Shown here: positions 44,835 to 55,774 of the stretch, one piece after another
How the letters are laid out: each line of letters opens with the position of its first letter
How positions within the stretch are numbered: position 1 is the first letter of the stretch
Source: Candidatus Gastranaerophilales bacterium
GTDB taxonomy: Bacteria; Cyanobacteriota; Vampirovibrionia; Gastranaerophilales; Gastranaerophilaceae
Assembly: GCA_944325735.1 (NCBI GenBank)
Contig: CALVBI010000003.1
Location: forward strand, 21,051-85,050
Length of the DNA stretch: 64,000 nucleotides
Direction: 5' to 3'
Position numbers and translations under genes: made by a program
The notes under the pieces: model-generated
Told to the model about the DNA's origin: nothing
The model's input: the letters and a program-made list of their open reading frames with translations, nothing else
Database searches by the model: none

Positions 44835-46634
44835 ATGACAACACAAAACGAAAATATAAGAAACATTGCGATTATCGCACACGTAGACCACGGTAAAACA
44901 ACACTTGTAGATTGTCTTTTAAAACAAGCAGGTGCTTTTAGATCTAACCAACAAGTACAAGAACGTGTACTTGACAGTAATGATTTAGAAAGAGAACGTG
45001 GAATCACAATTTTATCAAAAAATATTTCTATCAATTACAAAGATACAAAAATCAACGTTGTAGACACACCGGGGCACGCAGACTTTGGCGGAGAAGTTGA
45101 ACGTGTATTAGGCATGGTAGATGGAGCATTACTAATTGTAGATGCTGCAGAAGGTCCAATGCCTCAGACAAGATTTGTATTATCAAAAGCATTAGAATTA
45201 GGTTTAAAAATTATTGTAGTAATCAACAAAATTGACAAACCTGCAGCAGAACCATTAACTGCATTGGATAAAGTTTTTGATTTATTCACAGAATTAACTG
45301 ATAGAGAAGACTTAATTGATTTTCCGTTTATATTCTCAAGCAGTTTAAACGGATTTGCTATTAAAGATTTAGATGATGAAAGAAAAGATATGGTTCCATT
45401 ATTGGATTGTATCTTAGAAAATATTCAACCTCCAAAGGGTGATGCATCACAACCATTCCAATTCAGAGCAACTACATTAGACTACAACGAATATGTTGGC
45501 AGAATTGTAATCGGTCGTATTGAAAACGGAAAAGTTAAATCTCAAGAACAAGTTTGCGTAATACACGCAGATGGATCTCAAGAAAAAGGTAAAATTACAA
45601 AATTATTTGGATTCCATGATTTAGGCAGAGTAGAAATTGAAGAAGCTGTAGCCGGAGATATTGTAGGAATTGCAGGTTTTGCTGATATCCAAATCGGAGA
45701 AAGTATTTGTTCTTTATCAGATCCAAAACCATTACCTTTAATAAAAGTAGATGAACCAACATTACAAATGAATTTTTCTGTAAATGACAGCCCATTTGCA
45801 GGTACAGAAGGAAAATTTGTAACATCAAGACAATTAAGAAAAAGATTATATGATGAATTAGAAAAGAATGTAAGCTTGCGTGTTGAAGACACAGATTCTA
45901 CAGATGTATTCAGAGTATCTGGCAGAGGCGAATTACATTTAGGAATTTTAATCGAAACAATGCGTCGTGAAGGTTATGAATTCCAAGTTTCAAAACCTGA
46001 AGTTATCTACAAAACAATAGATGGCGTAAAATGTGAACCATATGAAAATTTAATTGTAGATGTACCTGAAGGATATGCAGGAAGCTGTATTGATAGACTT
46101 TCAGGCAGAAAAGCTGAAATGAAAGAAATGAATAATGCTAAAAATAGAACTACAATGGTATTTCATATTCCTGCAAGAGGTCTAATCGGATTCAGAAGTG
46201 AATTTATCAGAATGACTCGTGGTGAAGGTATTATGTACCATACATTCTTAGATTACAGACCATATGCAGGTGATATTCCTCGACAAAGAAACGGTTCTAT
46301 TATCGCACACGAACAAGGCGAAGCTATTCCATACGCTTTAGCTCAATACGAAGACAGAGGAGTATTCTTTGTAACACCAAAAACAAAAGTATATCGTGGT
46401 ATGATTATCGGAGAATGCAACAAACCTCAAGACATCGTGGTTAATATCTGTAAAACTAAAAAATTAACCAATATGAGAAGTGCAACAGCTGATGTTATGG
46501 TAACTCTTCAAGCTCATAAAGAAATGTCTTTAGAAGAATGTATGGAATACATCGGAGATGATGAACTTGTTGAAATTACTCCTGAAAATGTAAGAATTAG
46601 AAAAGCTGATTTAACAAAGAAAATATATAACTAA
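44835..46634 (+). CDS. typA: translational GTPase TypA/BipA
   Basis: The 599-residue protein has the translational GTPase motifs: G1 [17 protein letters not shown] (switch I), [19 protein letters not shown], and [13 protein letters not shown]-like domains III and V follow, then the BipA-specific C-terminal domain ([16 protein letters not shown], then [16 protein letters not shown] and [15 protein letters not shown]). It binds ribosomes and helps assembly and stress or cold adaptation. AGGGA precedes the ATG, and the gene ends at a strong terminator. Confidence 0.97.
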   Translation: MTTQNENIRNIAIIAHVDHGKTTLVDCLLKQAGAFRSNQQVQERVLDSNDLERERGITILSKNISINYKDTKINVVDTPGHADFGGEVERVLGMVDGALLIVDAAEGPMPQTRFVLSKALELGLKIIVVINKIDKPAAEPLTALDKVFDLFTELTDREDLIDFPFIFSSSLNGFAIKDLDDERKDMVPLLDCILENIQPPKGDASQPFQFRATTLDYNEYVGRIVIGRIENGKVKSQEQVCVIHADGSQEKGKITKLFGFHDLGRVEIEEAVAGDIVGIAGFADIQIGESICSLSDPKPLPLIKVDEPTLQMNFSVNDSPFAGTEGKFVTSRQLRKRLYDELEKNVSLRVEDTDSTDVFRVSGRGELHLGILIETMRREGYEFQVSKPEVIYKTIDGVKCEPYENLIVDVPEGYAGSCIDRLSGRKAEMKEMNNAKNRTTMVFHIPARGLIGFRSEFIRMTRGEGIMYHTFLDYRPYAGDIPRQRNGSIIAHEQGEAIPYALAQYEDRGVFFVTPKTKVYRGMIIGECNKPQDIVVNICKTKKLTNMRSATADVMVTLQAHKEMSLEECMEYIGDDELVEITPENVRIRKADLTKKIYN

Positions 46635-46649
46635 TAATATTATCAATAG

Positions 46650-46680
46650 AAAAAGACCGCACAAAAGCGGTCTTTTTTTT
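46650..46680 (+). terminator. typA terminator, probably bidirectional
   Basis: AAAAAGACCGC/GCGGTCTTTTT hairpin with A and T runs on both sides, between typA and the convergent pilin-like gene, whose stop touches its edge. Confidence 0.85.
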
Positions 46681-47487
46681 AATAATTCATTTCCCAATTG
46701 TCATTTAAGATTTTTCCAAAACATGCATCCAAAGATGCTCCATTTCCGCAATATCCTGTAACTGATTTTCTTTCATCCTCTGTTAATGGTGCATCATGCG
46801 ATGTATTACTTTTTATATCAATAATACCATTAGAATAAATATACATTCCGAAAAAGTCCCTTCCATAAACATTTGGTCCGGATTTTCCATTAAGATCTAC
46901 AAAAACACGTATCAAAGTATAAGGAAATGACACTGACCAAGAATACTTAAATGCAACAGCTGAACCATCAGCTAATACATAAGATTTATAACCTTTTGGG
47001 ACATTTAATACTGCATGAGTTCCATAAGATATATATTGATTACTGAAACATGGTTCTGCGACATCATCACAAGTCATAACTAATTTAAAATAATTTGGGA
47101 CAAAATTATCAATTGACTCTTGAGAAATTAAACCAGCCTCAGCAGGATTCAATGCATTTTTATCGGTCTGCAATCTCAAAACAGCCTGAGACATCAAATT
47201 ATACACTTTTTTTAATTGCGTAATATAAACTTTCTTTTGATAATTTTGCGATAAAGTAGGCAAAGTCATCGCAGCAACAACACCAATTATCGCTAATGTA
47301 ACCAAAACTTCTGCTAATGTAAAACCAAATCTGCCATTGAGAGACTTTTGTAAAAGCAATCCAGCTTTTGTTTCAAATAATTGACAGGATTCTTTCGGGG
47401 ATTCATCCTCTGAATCACTATACGTCCTAAATCCTTGCGGAGCAAGCTTTAAATTGCCCCCCCCCCGACATTTATAAATCTTTTCAT
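46679..47487 (-). CDS. pilin-like protein with a G10 tract in the leader (out of frame as written)
   Basis: The prepilin motif [20 protein letters not shown], cut after FG, lies some 48 residues after the tract. ATG 47487 (GAAAGGAGC upstream) reads MKRFINV, then ten G (47457-47466), then GCA ATT TAA, a stop. With 8 or 11 G the frame continues NLKLAPQGFRTYSDSEDESP and on to the pilin. No usable start upstream exists in the pilin frame at ten G; a TTG at 47359 would give only a truncated leader. The C-terminus [13 protein letters not shown] is nearly the same as in the gene at 55771. It lies 42 bases after a DMT transporter gene. Confidence 0.75.
47457..47466 (-). repeat. G10 homopolymer in pilin-like gene 2
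   Basis: Ten C on the plus strand followed on the coding strand by CAATTTAAAGCTTGC, shared with pilin-like gene 4. Confidence 0.9.
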
Positions 47488-47529
47488 TTCTAGCTCCTTT
47501 CGTTTTACTACATTATAAAATATCTTTTA

Positions 47530-48426
47530 TCATTTTGCAATAGCTTGCTTTTTTAAAATAGATTGTAAAAAAACTGATAACAATATTAAAGTCATACCGA
47601 TATAAAAAGAAAGTGTAAAATCATGAGCCTCTCCGAAGAAAATTACAGCTAATAAAATTCCATAAATTGGCTCTAGATTTCCAGCAATACCTACAGTAAA
47701 AGCAGATAATTTTTTCAAAACTGAAATATGCAATAAATATAACAAAACAGTACAAAAAAATGCTAAGATTAAAAGCCAAAAGCATTCTCCTAAATTAGGC
47801 AATATCGTGCTAACTGGATTAAAATGCAAATAAATAGGAAGAATTATTATCATAAAAAGAGCTCCGCCTAATAACTCATAAAAAAGCATATTTCTTGTAG
47901 ACTTACCTACTTCAATTATTTGATTAAACAATGTATAAAGTGCAAATAAAGCTGCAGAAATAATCCCGAGCACTATTCCAAACCTATAACTCACATCAAA
48001 ACTAAATATTAACCAAATACCCAATACTGCTAATAAACTAAAAAATAATTCTATAAATGAAAATTTAGTTTTTTCTATCAATGGTTGAAATAATACAGTA
48101 AAAAATCCAACAAGAGAATAACAAACAACACCTATTGATACACTTGAATACTTTATACTTCCAAAAAAGAATACCAAATGCAGCGCAAGTAATGCTCCTA
48201 AACCAATGATTTTTATAGAATTTGATAAATTCTCAACAGGTTTCTTTTTCATAAAAAACAGCATTATGCAAAAAATCAAAAAAGCAAAAAGCATTCTATA
48301 AAAAACAATCAAGCCTTCATTCATAGGAATTAACTTAGCAAGAATTCCTGTAAAACCTGCAAGTAAAACTGAAATATGCAATTTTAAATACTCAAACTTA
48401 ATTCCTTGCATACCACAATTTTGCAC
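47530..48426 (-). CDS. EamA/DMT family transporter
   Basis: The 298-residue protein has about ten hydrophobic helices arranged as two EamA repeats: the first starts LLAGFTGILAKLIPMNEGLIVFYRM in pattern, with GALLALHLVFFFGSIKY, and the second is VLGIISAALFALYTLFNQ, then SVFLQSIL near the end. Such permeases export amino acids or other small metabolites. It lies 16 bases after glgA, so is probably in the same transcript. Confidence 0.85.
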   Translation of the reverse strand: MQNCGMQGIKFEYLKLHISVLLAGFTGILAKLIPMNEGLIVFYRMLFAFLIFCIMLFFMKKKPVENLSNSIKIIGLGALLALHLVFFFGSIKYSSVSIGVVCYSLVGFFTVLFQPLIEKTKFSFIELFFSLLAVLGIWLIFSFDVSYRFGIVLGIISAALFALYTLFNQIIEVGKSTRNMLFYELLGGALFMIIILPIYLHFNPVSTILPNLGECFWLLILAFFCTVLLYLLHISVLKKLSAFTVGIAGNLEPIYGILLAVIFFGEAHDFTLSFYIGMTLILLSVFLQSILKKQAIAK

Positions 48427-48442
48427 TTTTTTATCAAATAAG

Positions 48443-49882
48443 TCAAATCAATTCTTTATAAATATTCAAATATTTTTGAGAACTTCTACCCCAAGAAAAA
48501 TCAGCTTCCATTGCAGACTTTCTCATTGCATTAAATGTATATTTATCTTGATATACACCTAAAGAGCAATAAATTGCCTGCATCATATCCCAACCAGAAT
48601 ATCCCCAGAATTTGAAGCCGTTAGAATCATTCAAAGGATAGCCTGTCACAGTATCTTCTAACCCACCAGTTGCTCGTACAATAGGTAATGAGCCATACCT
48701 CATAGCAATTAACTGACTTAGACCACAAGGTTCAAATTTTGAAGGCATTAAATAAAAATCACTTCCTGCATAAATTTGATTAGCCAAATCTCCTCGATAT
48801 CCAATATAAGCTCTTATATTAGAAGAATTATTTGATAACCAAATTAAAAGATTTTCATAATCTTTTTCTCCACTGCCTAAAAATATAAAATCAGCATTTA
48901 ATGATTTTAATTCTCCTTCACACTGTCGAATTAAATCAATTCCTTTTTGCCCAACTAAACGAGATACCATTGCATACATAGGTCTATTTGGATCATATTT
49001 AAGACCAAATTCCTCGCAAACCTTTTTCTTGTTTTCTTCTTTATGTTTTAAGGATTTAATATCATATTTTTTTACAATAGTCTTATCAGTCTTTGGATTA
49101 AATACATCATAATCAATACCATTTAATATGCCAACAAGCTTATGTTGGTTCATACGGAGAGTATAATCCATACCTTCCCCATATTCACCTGTCAGAATTT
49201 CTTTTGCATATGTAGGAGATACAGCAATTACTTTATCTGAATAATTAATTGCGCCTTTCATCCAATTAACTTTGCCATAATGCTCAACACCCCACTCATT
49301 ATAGACGATATCCTTACGCATATTAGCAAAATCAAGAACATCTTCAAACCAAACTCCTTGATAAGCAAGGTTATGAATTTCAAATACGCATTTTGTATTT
49401 TTCCAAAATTCATCATATCTGTAATTACTACGCAAATATACAGGAATCATAGCAGTATGCCAATCATTTGCATGAATTACATCCGCTTTAAAATTCAATA
49501 ATTTAGCATATTCCATTGTAGCAAGAGAAAATGCAATATATCTCTCATGCTCATACTTTGGATCAAGCCATTTTGGATAAACTTCATTGAAACAAGTAAA
49601 ATACCAATCATTATGGACAAAAAATACATTTATATCAGTACCTGGTAATTTACACATAAATAATCTAAATTTATGCCCCATTCCATTAAATGTTAGCCAT
49701 AAAGTTGAATTTTCTAACTCTTTAATACCCCATTTATTTAAATCAATCAAACCATGCAAAGGTGTAAAAATAGCAATTTCTGCATCTTTTTCTAAACATT
49801 TAGGTAAACTACCTACTACATCAGCTAAACCTCCCGCTTTTGAAAAAGGAGCTACTTCTGCTGCGACAAATAATATTTTCAT
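48443..49882 (-). CDS. glgA: glycogen synthase (ADP-glucose)
   Basis: The 479-residue GT5 protein begins MKILFVAAEVAPFSKAGGLA (the KxGG ADP-glucose site), has HANDWHTAMIPVYLR and EIHNLAYQG, and in the second Rossmann domain MVSRLVGQKGIDL, SKFEPCGLSQLIAMRYGSLP and RATGGLEDTV. It extends alpha-1,4-glucan from ADP-glucose. Its ATG overlaps the stop of the upstream zinc-ribbon gene (ATGA), so the two are translated together. Confidence 0.95.
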   Translation of the reverse strand: MKILFVAAEVAPFSKAGGLADVVGSLPKCLEKDAEIAIFTPLHGLIDLNKWGIKELENSTLWLTFNGMGHKFRLFMCKLPGTDINVFFVHNDWYFTCFNEVYPKWLDPKYEHERYIAFSLATMEYAKLLNFKADVIHANDWHTAMIPVYLRSNYRYDEFWKNTKCVFEIHNLAYQGVWFEDVLDFANMRKDIVYNEWGVEHYGKVNWMKGAINYSDKVIAVSPTYAKEILTGEYGEGMDYTLRMNQHKLVGILNGIDYDVFNPKTDKTIVKKYDIKSLKHKEENKKKVCEEFGLKYDPNRPMYAMVSRLVGQKGIDLIRQCEGELKSLNADFIFLGSGEKDYENLLIWLSNNSSNIRAYIGYRGDLANQIYAGSDFYLMPSKFEPCGLSQLIAMRYGSLPIVRATGGLEDTVTGYPLNDSNGFKFWGYSGWDMMQAIYCSLGVYQDKYTFNAMRKSAMEADFSWGRSSQKYLNIYKELI

Positions 49883-52800
49883 ACACCCTCACTTCCCATA
49901 TTTTGATTATCTAGAATTTGTTCTGAATTATTATCTAATAAGATACCTGCCTCTTCAAGAGATACCTCATCATCTTCTACTGCAATGTAATGACTTTGGT
50001 CAGTGTCAAATAAGAAATTGATACCATATTTTTCAGCAATATACCTAGCATGACCTATACATATGTCTGCTTTATCATATTCATTTTTATACATCATAAC
50101 TTTGTACATATTATACTTAAATAACATCAATAAATATTCGCTTGTGGTATTATTTTTTTCAAGTTGAATCAATGAGTTATTAATAATTCCAAAAGCTACC
50201 TCAAATTTATTTTGTTTCAAATGTAATTCACTCATTACATACCAAGCAACATATAAAAGAGTAGTCATACCATTATTATTTGTAGCTTTGATAATTTTAT
50301 AAATAATAGAATCAGCTTTTTTATAAGCTCCTAATTGCATATATGCATAACCTATCATCAAATCCGCAAATAATTCTATTTGATATAACCTGTTATATTT
50401 AGCTATAACTTTTGCTTTATGAATATCCTCTGCAAAAACTTTGTAATCGCCAGAAAAACTTAAAAACGCGTTAATTATATTATATATAGCACCGCCGAAA
50501 CGATCACCATCTGAAATATTTGAATTTAAGGCTTTTATCTGCTTACCGTGCAATAAATTTTGTAATTCAATAAACAAATCATAAGATTGAGGAATACAAC
50601 TTAATTCTCCACGCAAAATTTTCAGGAATTCATCAACGTTACCCACAAGCAACAATACATTTGCTAATGCAACATAACCTGCAGAATCTATTATTAATGA
50701 TTGAAAATCTTCTGCAGACATATAATCAGGCTTTAAATTATTTATAGTCTGATTATTAATAACATTCAACACTTTGTAACCGATGTCCAAACAATCAGAT
50801 AAAGCTCCAATATTAAATAATATCTGAATATGAATAACAGACATTAAAAAGAAATAACTGTTAAAATTAGAATCTGCAGGACTTAAAGAAGAAGGCGGCA
50901 ACAAAGATAAAACCTTATGAGTCAGTTCCAATGCATGGTTATAATTCCCAACAGCTAAAGAACCATTAATCATTTTATTACACAATAATATGATACGGTC
51001 TGTATCTGTTGTCTTTTCAAGATTTTGTAATGTAATCTCTGCAATATCAGATGTCTTATCAGGGACATAATCATATAAATTATTTGAAATGTTTTCATAC
51101 AATTGCAATTTATAATTTTCAATTTCTTCAAACATTTCTGGATCAGTATTTTTACCTAATAATTCAAGAATCTTATTTACACAATTCAAATAGGAACTAA
51201 AATCTCCTAAAGATAAATTGATATCAGCTAACTGTTCCCATTGAGCACGTTCATTATTTACATCTTGCAACAACCCATATAAATATGCTTTTACAGGACT
51301 AGGCATATCTTCATTAAACACTTTATCAAATAACTCTTGAGCAACATCTTTCAAATACAACTTACTAATAGTATTTAATAAATTATCTCTCAACAAATTA
51401 TAATTTGGGAAATAAATACAATTATTGTATTCATATAAAAATCCCATGTTAGAAAGTTTTTCTATAATTTCAGTCTTATTTTGATAACCTAAACTATCAA
51501 TTGTACCAATATCAATACGAGTTCCTAACAAAACAATAGAAGTTAAAAACTTCATTGCAGCTTCATCATCTTGTAATAAGTTCAATCTTCTTGCAACTAA
51601 TTTATCCAAACTAGATGGGATAATAATTGTTTTTGGATTAATCATCTCAATACTATCATCATCAGCTGCATATACACCTGATTCTATTAAATATTGAATA
51701 GCAATATCGATAAACAAGCTGCTACCACAAGCATATTTGGCAATTCTCTGAAAATAAAAATTATTCAATATATTTCTGTAATAAATTTTATTTTCTTCAA
51801 TTAATTTTTCAAAAGATGTTGGTTTTAAAGAGATTTCCGTATAATATGGCTTACTCAAAAGAAAATGACAATCTTTATGCAATGAGAAACTATTACTATA
51901 AGAAATCAAGAAACTTATATCTAACCTATCAAATTCTTCGAATAAAAACTTAAGTACATCATATGAGCTTGAATCAATTTTATCAAAATCTTCAACAAAA
52001 ATAAGAGTTTTTGGAATAATTTGTAATAACGTTAAAAAGATATCAAAATAAACATAACGAGTATCTTCATTATTATTTCCGTCACGCTTTTGTAATGTAA
52101 TAAGATCTTTAATCAAGCCATCAGGATCAACAGACGCAAACATCGAAAAATCATTTTGGAAAAATAATTTTTGAGAAACTGTATATTCAAAAATAGCAGA
52201 AACCAAATCCCTAAAAAAGGAATATGGAGAATATTTCATTTCATCATAACAAGTTATAGAAATTATATTATTAAATTGTCCGGTACTAGCAGCAGTATTC
52301 AAAACTTTTAATGTATAAGGTTTATACATCTCTGCTGTTTTTATAGCAACAATACCTTTTGGAACAGCTTGAAACTTATTTAAAATATGAAATAAAACAT
52401 CAATATTTTCTGTCCTAATAAAATCAGCCTGAATTCCTTCAAAATTAATTGTATCAACATCATAAATAGCATCAGGATCATCAGGATACTCAAGGTTATT
52501 TAAAGCTTCTCCATCTAATTTATCTTGCTCAATAAGCATATTTTGGACAAAATTAGGAACAACAACTTCTTGATCTTCTTCATCCTCAGGATATTCAACT
52601 TTTACGAATTCTCTTAAATCAACTTCATAAAACATGACCATTTCGCCATTAATCATAACTGAATTTAATGGAGAAATTTTATATTCTGCACCTATAGCAT
52701 CACTCACATTATCATCGGTTAGAACTTGGAAAGTATTTAATATTTTTTCTTCTTTATTTTTAGTATTTTGATTTAATAGACTGATATTAAAACCTGATTC

Positions 52801-53397
52801 ACAATCATTAGGATTATCATTAATACTTCTTTTTAATAAAAACATATTACAACGAATTGAAGCATTCTTTTTTTTAGTCAACTTGCAATTCATAGCAGTA
52901 ATAAGATTTAATAAATCAATTGCAGCCTTAGTTGCAGAAGCTACAGAGCTATTAAATGTATAATCTTTATCAAATCTTATTACATAAGTTTTTCCTATAA
53001 CCTGCCTGCGTAACCCAATAGATTTAGCATAATCTTTTATTAGTTTATCTAAATTAATTTTAAATTTGTTAAGAAGCTTGGCCGTCCCTAATAAAGTCTT
53101 CATCTCGTCCATATTAGGAAAATCAATAGTTAGCATAACAAAATCATCAGTATTAGCCTCATTCATTATGACACTTTTTTCGGTATCAAAGCCACACTTT
53201 TTACATTTTTTAGAAATTGTTTGATTGATTTTTCCACAATTATGGCACTTCGAAATAATTACATAACCGCATTTTTTGCAAGTATTATTTTCATTTATTG
53301 TTTTGCAAATCGGGCAAGCGAGTTTAAGCACCTTTTTACAATTAGGGCAAACCATCGCTTTATCATCTATTTCTAAACCACATTTTGGACATTCCAT
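49879..53397 (-). CDS. zinc-ribbon protein with degenerate cyclase-like, STAND/AAA-like and TPR-like regions
   Basis: The 1172-residue protein starts with six CxxC pairs (Cys3/6, 17/20, 28/31, 40/43, 51/54, 65/68), enough for three zinc ribbons. Residues about 80-280 (VMLTIDFPNMDEMKTLLG) resemble a class III nucleotide cyclase fold without evident catalytic residues. About 330-660 resemble an AAA/STAND ATPase: Walker B LIFVEDFDKID (Glu469, Asp470) is present, but GIVAIKTAEMYKPYTLKVL at 348 has no GxxxxGKT. The C-terminal half is helical, TPR-like. The layout recalls bacterial cyclase-ATPase-TPR regulators that have lost their chemistry. It is coupled to glgA and has its own promoter. Confidence 0.65.
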   Translation of the reverse strand: MECPKCGLEIDDKAMVCPNCKKVLKLACPICKTINENNTCKKCGYVIISKCHNCGKINQTISKKCKKCGFDTEKSVIMNEANTDDFVMLTIDFPNMDEMKTLLGTAKLLNKFKINLDKLIKDYAKSIGLRRQVIGKTYVIRFDKDYTFNSSVASATKAAIDLLNLITAMNCKLTKKKNASIRCNMFLLKRSINDNPNDCESGFNISLLNQNTKNKEEKILNTFQVLTDDNVSDAIGAEYKISPLNSVMINGEMVMFYEVDLREFVKVEYPEDEEDQEVVVPNFVQNMLIEQDKLDGEALNNLEYPDDPDAIYDVDTINFEGIQADFIRTENIDVLFHILNKFQAVPKGIVAIKTAEMYKPYTLKVLNTAASTGQFNNIISITCYDEMKYSPYSFFRDLVSAIFEYTVSQKLFFQNDFSMFASVDPDGLIKDLITLQKRDGNNNEDTRYVYFDIFLTLLQIIPKTLIFVEDFDKIDSSSYDVLKFLFEEFDRLDISFLISYSNSFSLHKDCHFLLSKPYYTEISLKPTSFEKLIEENKIYYRNILNNFYFQRIAKYACGSSLFIDIAIQYLIESGVYAADDDSIEMINPKTIIIPSSLDKLVARRLNLLQDDEAAMKFLTSIVLLGTRIDIGTIDSLGYQNKTEIIEKLSNMGFLYEYNNCIYFPNYNLLRDNLLNTISKLYLKDVAQELFDKVFNEDMPSPVKAYLYGLLQDVNNERAQWEQLADINLSLGDFSSYLNCVNKILELLGKNTDPEMFEEIENYKLQLYENISNNLYDYVPDKTSDIAEITLQNLEKTTDTDRIILLCNKMINGSLAVGNYNHALELTHKVLSLLPPSSLSPADSNFNSYFFLMSVIHIQILFNIGALSDCLDIGYKVLNVINNQTINNLKPDYMSAEDFQSLIIDSAGYVALANVLLLVGNVDEFLKILRGELSCIPQSYDLFIELQNLLHGKQIKALNSNISDGDRFGGAIYNIINAFLSFSGDYKVFAEDIHKAKVIAKYNRLYQIELFADLMIGYAYMQLGAYKKADSIIYKIIKATNNNGMTTLLYVAWYVMSELHLKQNKFEVAFGIINNSLIQLEKNNTTSEYLLMLFKYNMYKVMMYKNEYDKADICIGHARYIAEKYGINFLFDTDQSHYIAVEDDEVSLEEAGILLDNNSEQILDNQNMGSEGV

Positions 53398-53432
53398 AGA
53401 AAAATTATACCACGCAACGCATGACTATACAA
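53398..53432 (-). promoter_or_regulatory. promoter of the zinc-ribbon gene, leaderless
   Basis: On the minus strand TTGTAT (53427-53432), 17 bp, then extended -10 TGGTATAAT ending at 53404, six bases before the ATG at 53397. No Shine-Dalgarno is present. Confidence 0.6.
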
Positions 53433-53459
53433 TATTAACAACTCATCTAAATAGTTGAT

Positions 53460-54629
53460 TTAGTTATATCTTATGCCTGCTTCCTTCATTCTTCTAATAC
53501 ATTCTTTAATTGTATCAACATCCTTAGTTAAGGCAACACGGAAATACCCTTCACCGTATTTACCATAACCATTTCCAGGTGGCACAACAACATGAGCTTT
53601 TTCTAGCATTACTGTTACAAATTCTTCAGATGTCATTCCTTTTGGTACAGGAAGCCATAAGTAGAATGTAGCCTTCGAAGGTTTTACACTCCAGCCAAGT
53701 TCTCTAAAACCTTCTTCTGCAGCATCTCTACGTTCTTGATACATTTTATTCAAATCATTAATATATTTAGGATCAATATTAAAAGCAACAGTTGCAGCAT
53801 CTTGAATAGCTTTAAAAGTACCTGAATCAATATTGTTTTTAATAGTTCCAAGGGCTTTTATTGCATCAGCATTACCACATACAAAACCTACCCTCCATCC
53901 TGTCATATTATATGATTTTGAATGAGAATAGAATTCAATTGCTACATCTTTTGCACCTTCGACTTGCAAAACGGAAGGAGCTTTATAGCCATCATATGTC
54001 ATTTCAGAATATGCCATATCAGAACATAATAAAATATCATATTTTTTACAAAAATCAACAGCTTTCTTAAAGAAATCCAAATCAGCAACAGCTCCTGTTG
54101 GGTTATTTGGATAATTTAAAAACATAATTTTTGATTTTTTAGCAATATCTTCAGGAATTTTATCGAAATCAGGCAAATATCCGTTTTCTTCCAATAATGG
54201 CATTTCATATGGAGTACCGCCTGCAAAAATAGTCGCATTATGATAAACAGGATATCCTGGATCTGGAACAAGAGTATAATCTCCTTTATCTACATATGCA
54301 AAAAACACATGAGCAATAGCTTCTTTAGATCCAATATTTGCAAGCATTTCTTTATCAGGATCTAATTCTACACCAAAACGATTTTTCATCCATTCACAAG
54401 CACCTTTTCGAAATTTTTCAGTACCGTTATATGGAGGATAATCATGATTTTTAGGATTATCAATTGCCTTGTGCATTTCTTCAACAACCGGAGGCAAAGT
54501 AGGAGTATCAGGATCACCAATTCCTAAACTTATAATATCAATACCTTTAGCTTTCGCTTCAGCAATTTTTCTATCAATTTCTGCAAACAAGTATGGTGGA
54601 ATTTGTTCTAAACGTTCTGATACTTTCAT
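53460..54629 (-). CDS. dapL: LL-diaminopimelate aminotransferase
   Basis: The 389-residue fold-type I PLP enzyme has IISLGIGDPDTPTLPPV, YPPYNGTEKFRKG, FLNYPNNPTGA, and the Schiff-base Lys238 in YSHSKSYNMTGWRVGF. The sequence matches the DapL branch, which converts tetrahydrodipicolinate directly to LL-diaminopimelate in lysine and peptidoglycan synthesis; this route is known in cyanobacteria, plants and chlamydiae. A related aspartate or alanine aminotransferase is the alternative. AAGGAGAAG precedes the ATG. Confidence 0.85.
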   Translation of the reverse strand: MKVSERLEQIPPYLFAEIDRKIAEAKAKGIDIISLGIGDPDTPTLPPVVEEMHKAIDNPKNHDYPPYNGTEKFRKGACEWMKNRFGVELDPDKEMLANIGSKEAIAHVFFAYVDKGDYTLVPDPGYPVYHNATIFAGGTPYEMPLLEENGYLPDFDKIPEDIAKKSKIMFLNYPNNPTGAVADLDFFKKAVDFCKKYDILLCSDMAYSEMTYDGYKAPSVLQVEGAKDVAIEFYSHSKSYNMTGWRVGFVCGNADAIKALGTIKNNIDSGTFKAIQDAATVAFNIDPKYINDLNKMYQERRDAAEEGFRELGWSVKPSKATFYLWLPVPKGMTSEEFVTVMLEKAHVVVPPGNGYGKYGEGYFRVALTKDVDTIKECIRRMKEAGIRYN

Positions 54630-54697
54630 AACTTCTCCTTCTTAATATTCTTTCCTTACCGTTAATTTTATGTTATCATAAATATAAAGGAAAAACA

Positions 54698-55774
54698 ATG
54701 AGTATAATAGCAGACGACAATGATTTTCAACATAAAAGTATCACCGAAAAGAAAAAAAATTCGGTAGTAAAATGTGAATGTCTAGATAATGACAAAAACT
54801 TTGAAAATTGTATTCGTCCAAAATCATTTGATACATATATCGGGCAATCAGCATTAAAAGAGACTTTGAAAATCTCTATTGCTGCTGCAAAAAAAAGAGA
54901 ATTACCGCTTGATCATTTGCTATTTTACGGGCCACCAGGCTTAGGGAAAACAACTCTTGCAGGTGTAATTGCTGAACAAATGGGAGTAGATATAAAAATC
55001 ACATCTGCACCAGCCTTGGAAAGACCTCGAGATATTATAGGAATTTTAATGTCTTTAAAAGGTGGCGAAATATTATTTATAGATGAAATTCACAGACTAA
55101 ATAAAGTTGCAGAAGAAATTTTATACCCTGCAATGGAAGACTTTTTCTTAGATATGACAACAGGTAAAAGTCAAACTGTAAAGACGCTTAGAGTTCCACT
55201 TCCTAAATTTACACTGATAGGAGCGACAACAAAAGCAGGTGAATTATCAGGGCCATTACGTGATCGTTTCGGGATTATACACAGACTTGAATTTTATACA
55301 GAAAATGAACTTGCACAAGTAATTACAAGAACTGCAGGCATTTTAAACATAGAAATTACAGAACAAGGCGCTCATGCTATTGCAAAGAGATCTCGTGGAA
55401 CACCACGTATTGCAAACAGACTTGTAAAAAGAGTTTCTGACTACGCTCTAGTAAAACATGACGGAAAAATTACAGAAGACGTAGCAAACAAATCTCTTGA
55501 TATATTAAAAATAGATAATTACGGACTTGATAATACAGACAGAAGCCTTTTAAGATTAATTATTGAAAAATACGATGGTGGCCCTGTCGGAATAGAAACA
55601 ATTGCTGCAGCAATTGGTGAAGATGTAAGAACAATTGAAGACGTATGCGAGCCTTTCTTATTACAAGCAGGCCTATTACAGCGTACTCCTCGCGGGAGAA
55701 AAGTATCCCCCGCTACATACAGACATCTTGGCTATAAAAATATAGACATAAACGAACAAAAAAGCTTGTTTTAA
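54698..55774 (+). CDS. ruvB: Holliday junction branch migration helicase RuvB
   Basis: The 358-residue protein has the RuvB start [20 protein letters not shown], Walker A GPPGLGKT (78-85), [10 protein letters not shown] (Walker B), [20 protein letters not shown] and the winged-helix end [20 protein letters not shown], then [20 protein letters not shown]. It drives branch migration with RuvA. The first 35 residues form a charged extension rich in Lys and Cys. Its stop overlaps the convergent pilin-like gene by four bases. Confidence 0.97.
   Translation: MSIIADDNDFQHKSITEKKKNSVVKCECLDNDKNFENCIRPKSFDTYIGQSALKETLKISIAAAKKRELPLDHLLFYGPPGLGKTTLAGVIAEQMGVDIKITSAPALERPRDIIGILMSLKGGEILFIDEIHRLNKVAEEILYPAMEDFFLDMTTGKSQTVKTLRVPLPKFTLIGATTKAGELSGPLRDRFGIIHRLEFYTENELAQVITRTAGILNIEITEQGAHAIAKRSRGTPRIANRLVKRVSDYALVKHDGKITEDVANKSLDILKIDNYGLDNTDRSLLRLIIEKYDGGPVGIETIAAAIGEDVRTIEDVCEPFLLQAGLLQRTPRGRKVSPATYRHLGYKNIDINEQKSLF

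Noticed and set aside
53433..53459. Weak hairpin (CAACT...AGTTG) after dapL as a terminator
   Set aside because: The stem is five base pairs with no T-run, too weak to call.
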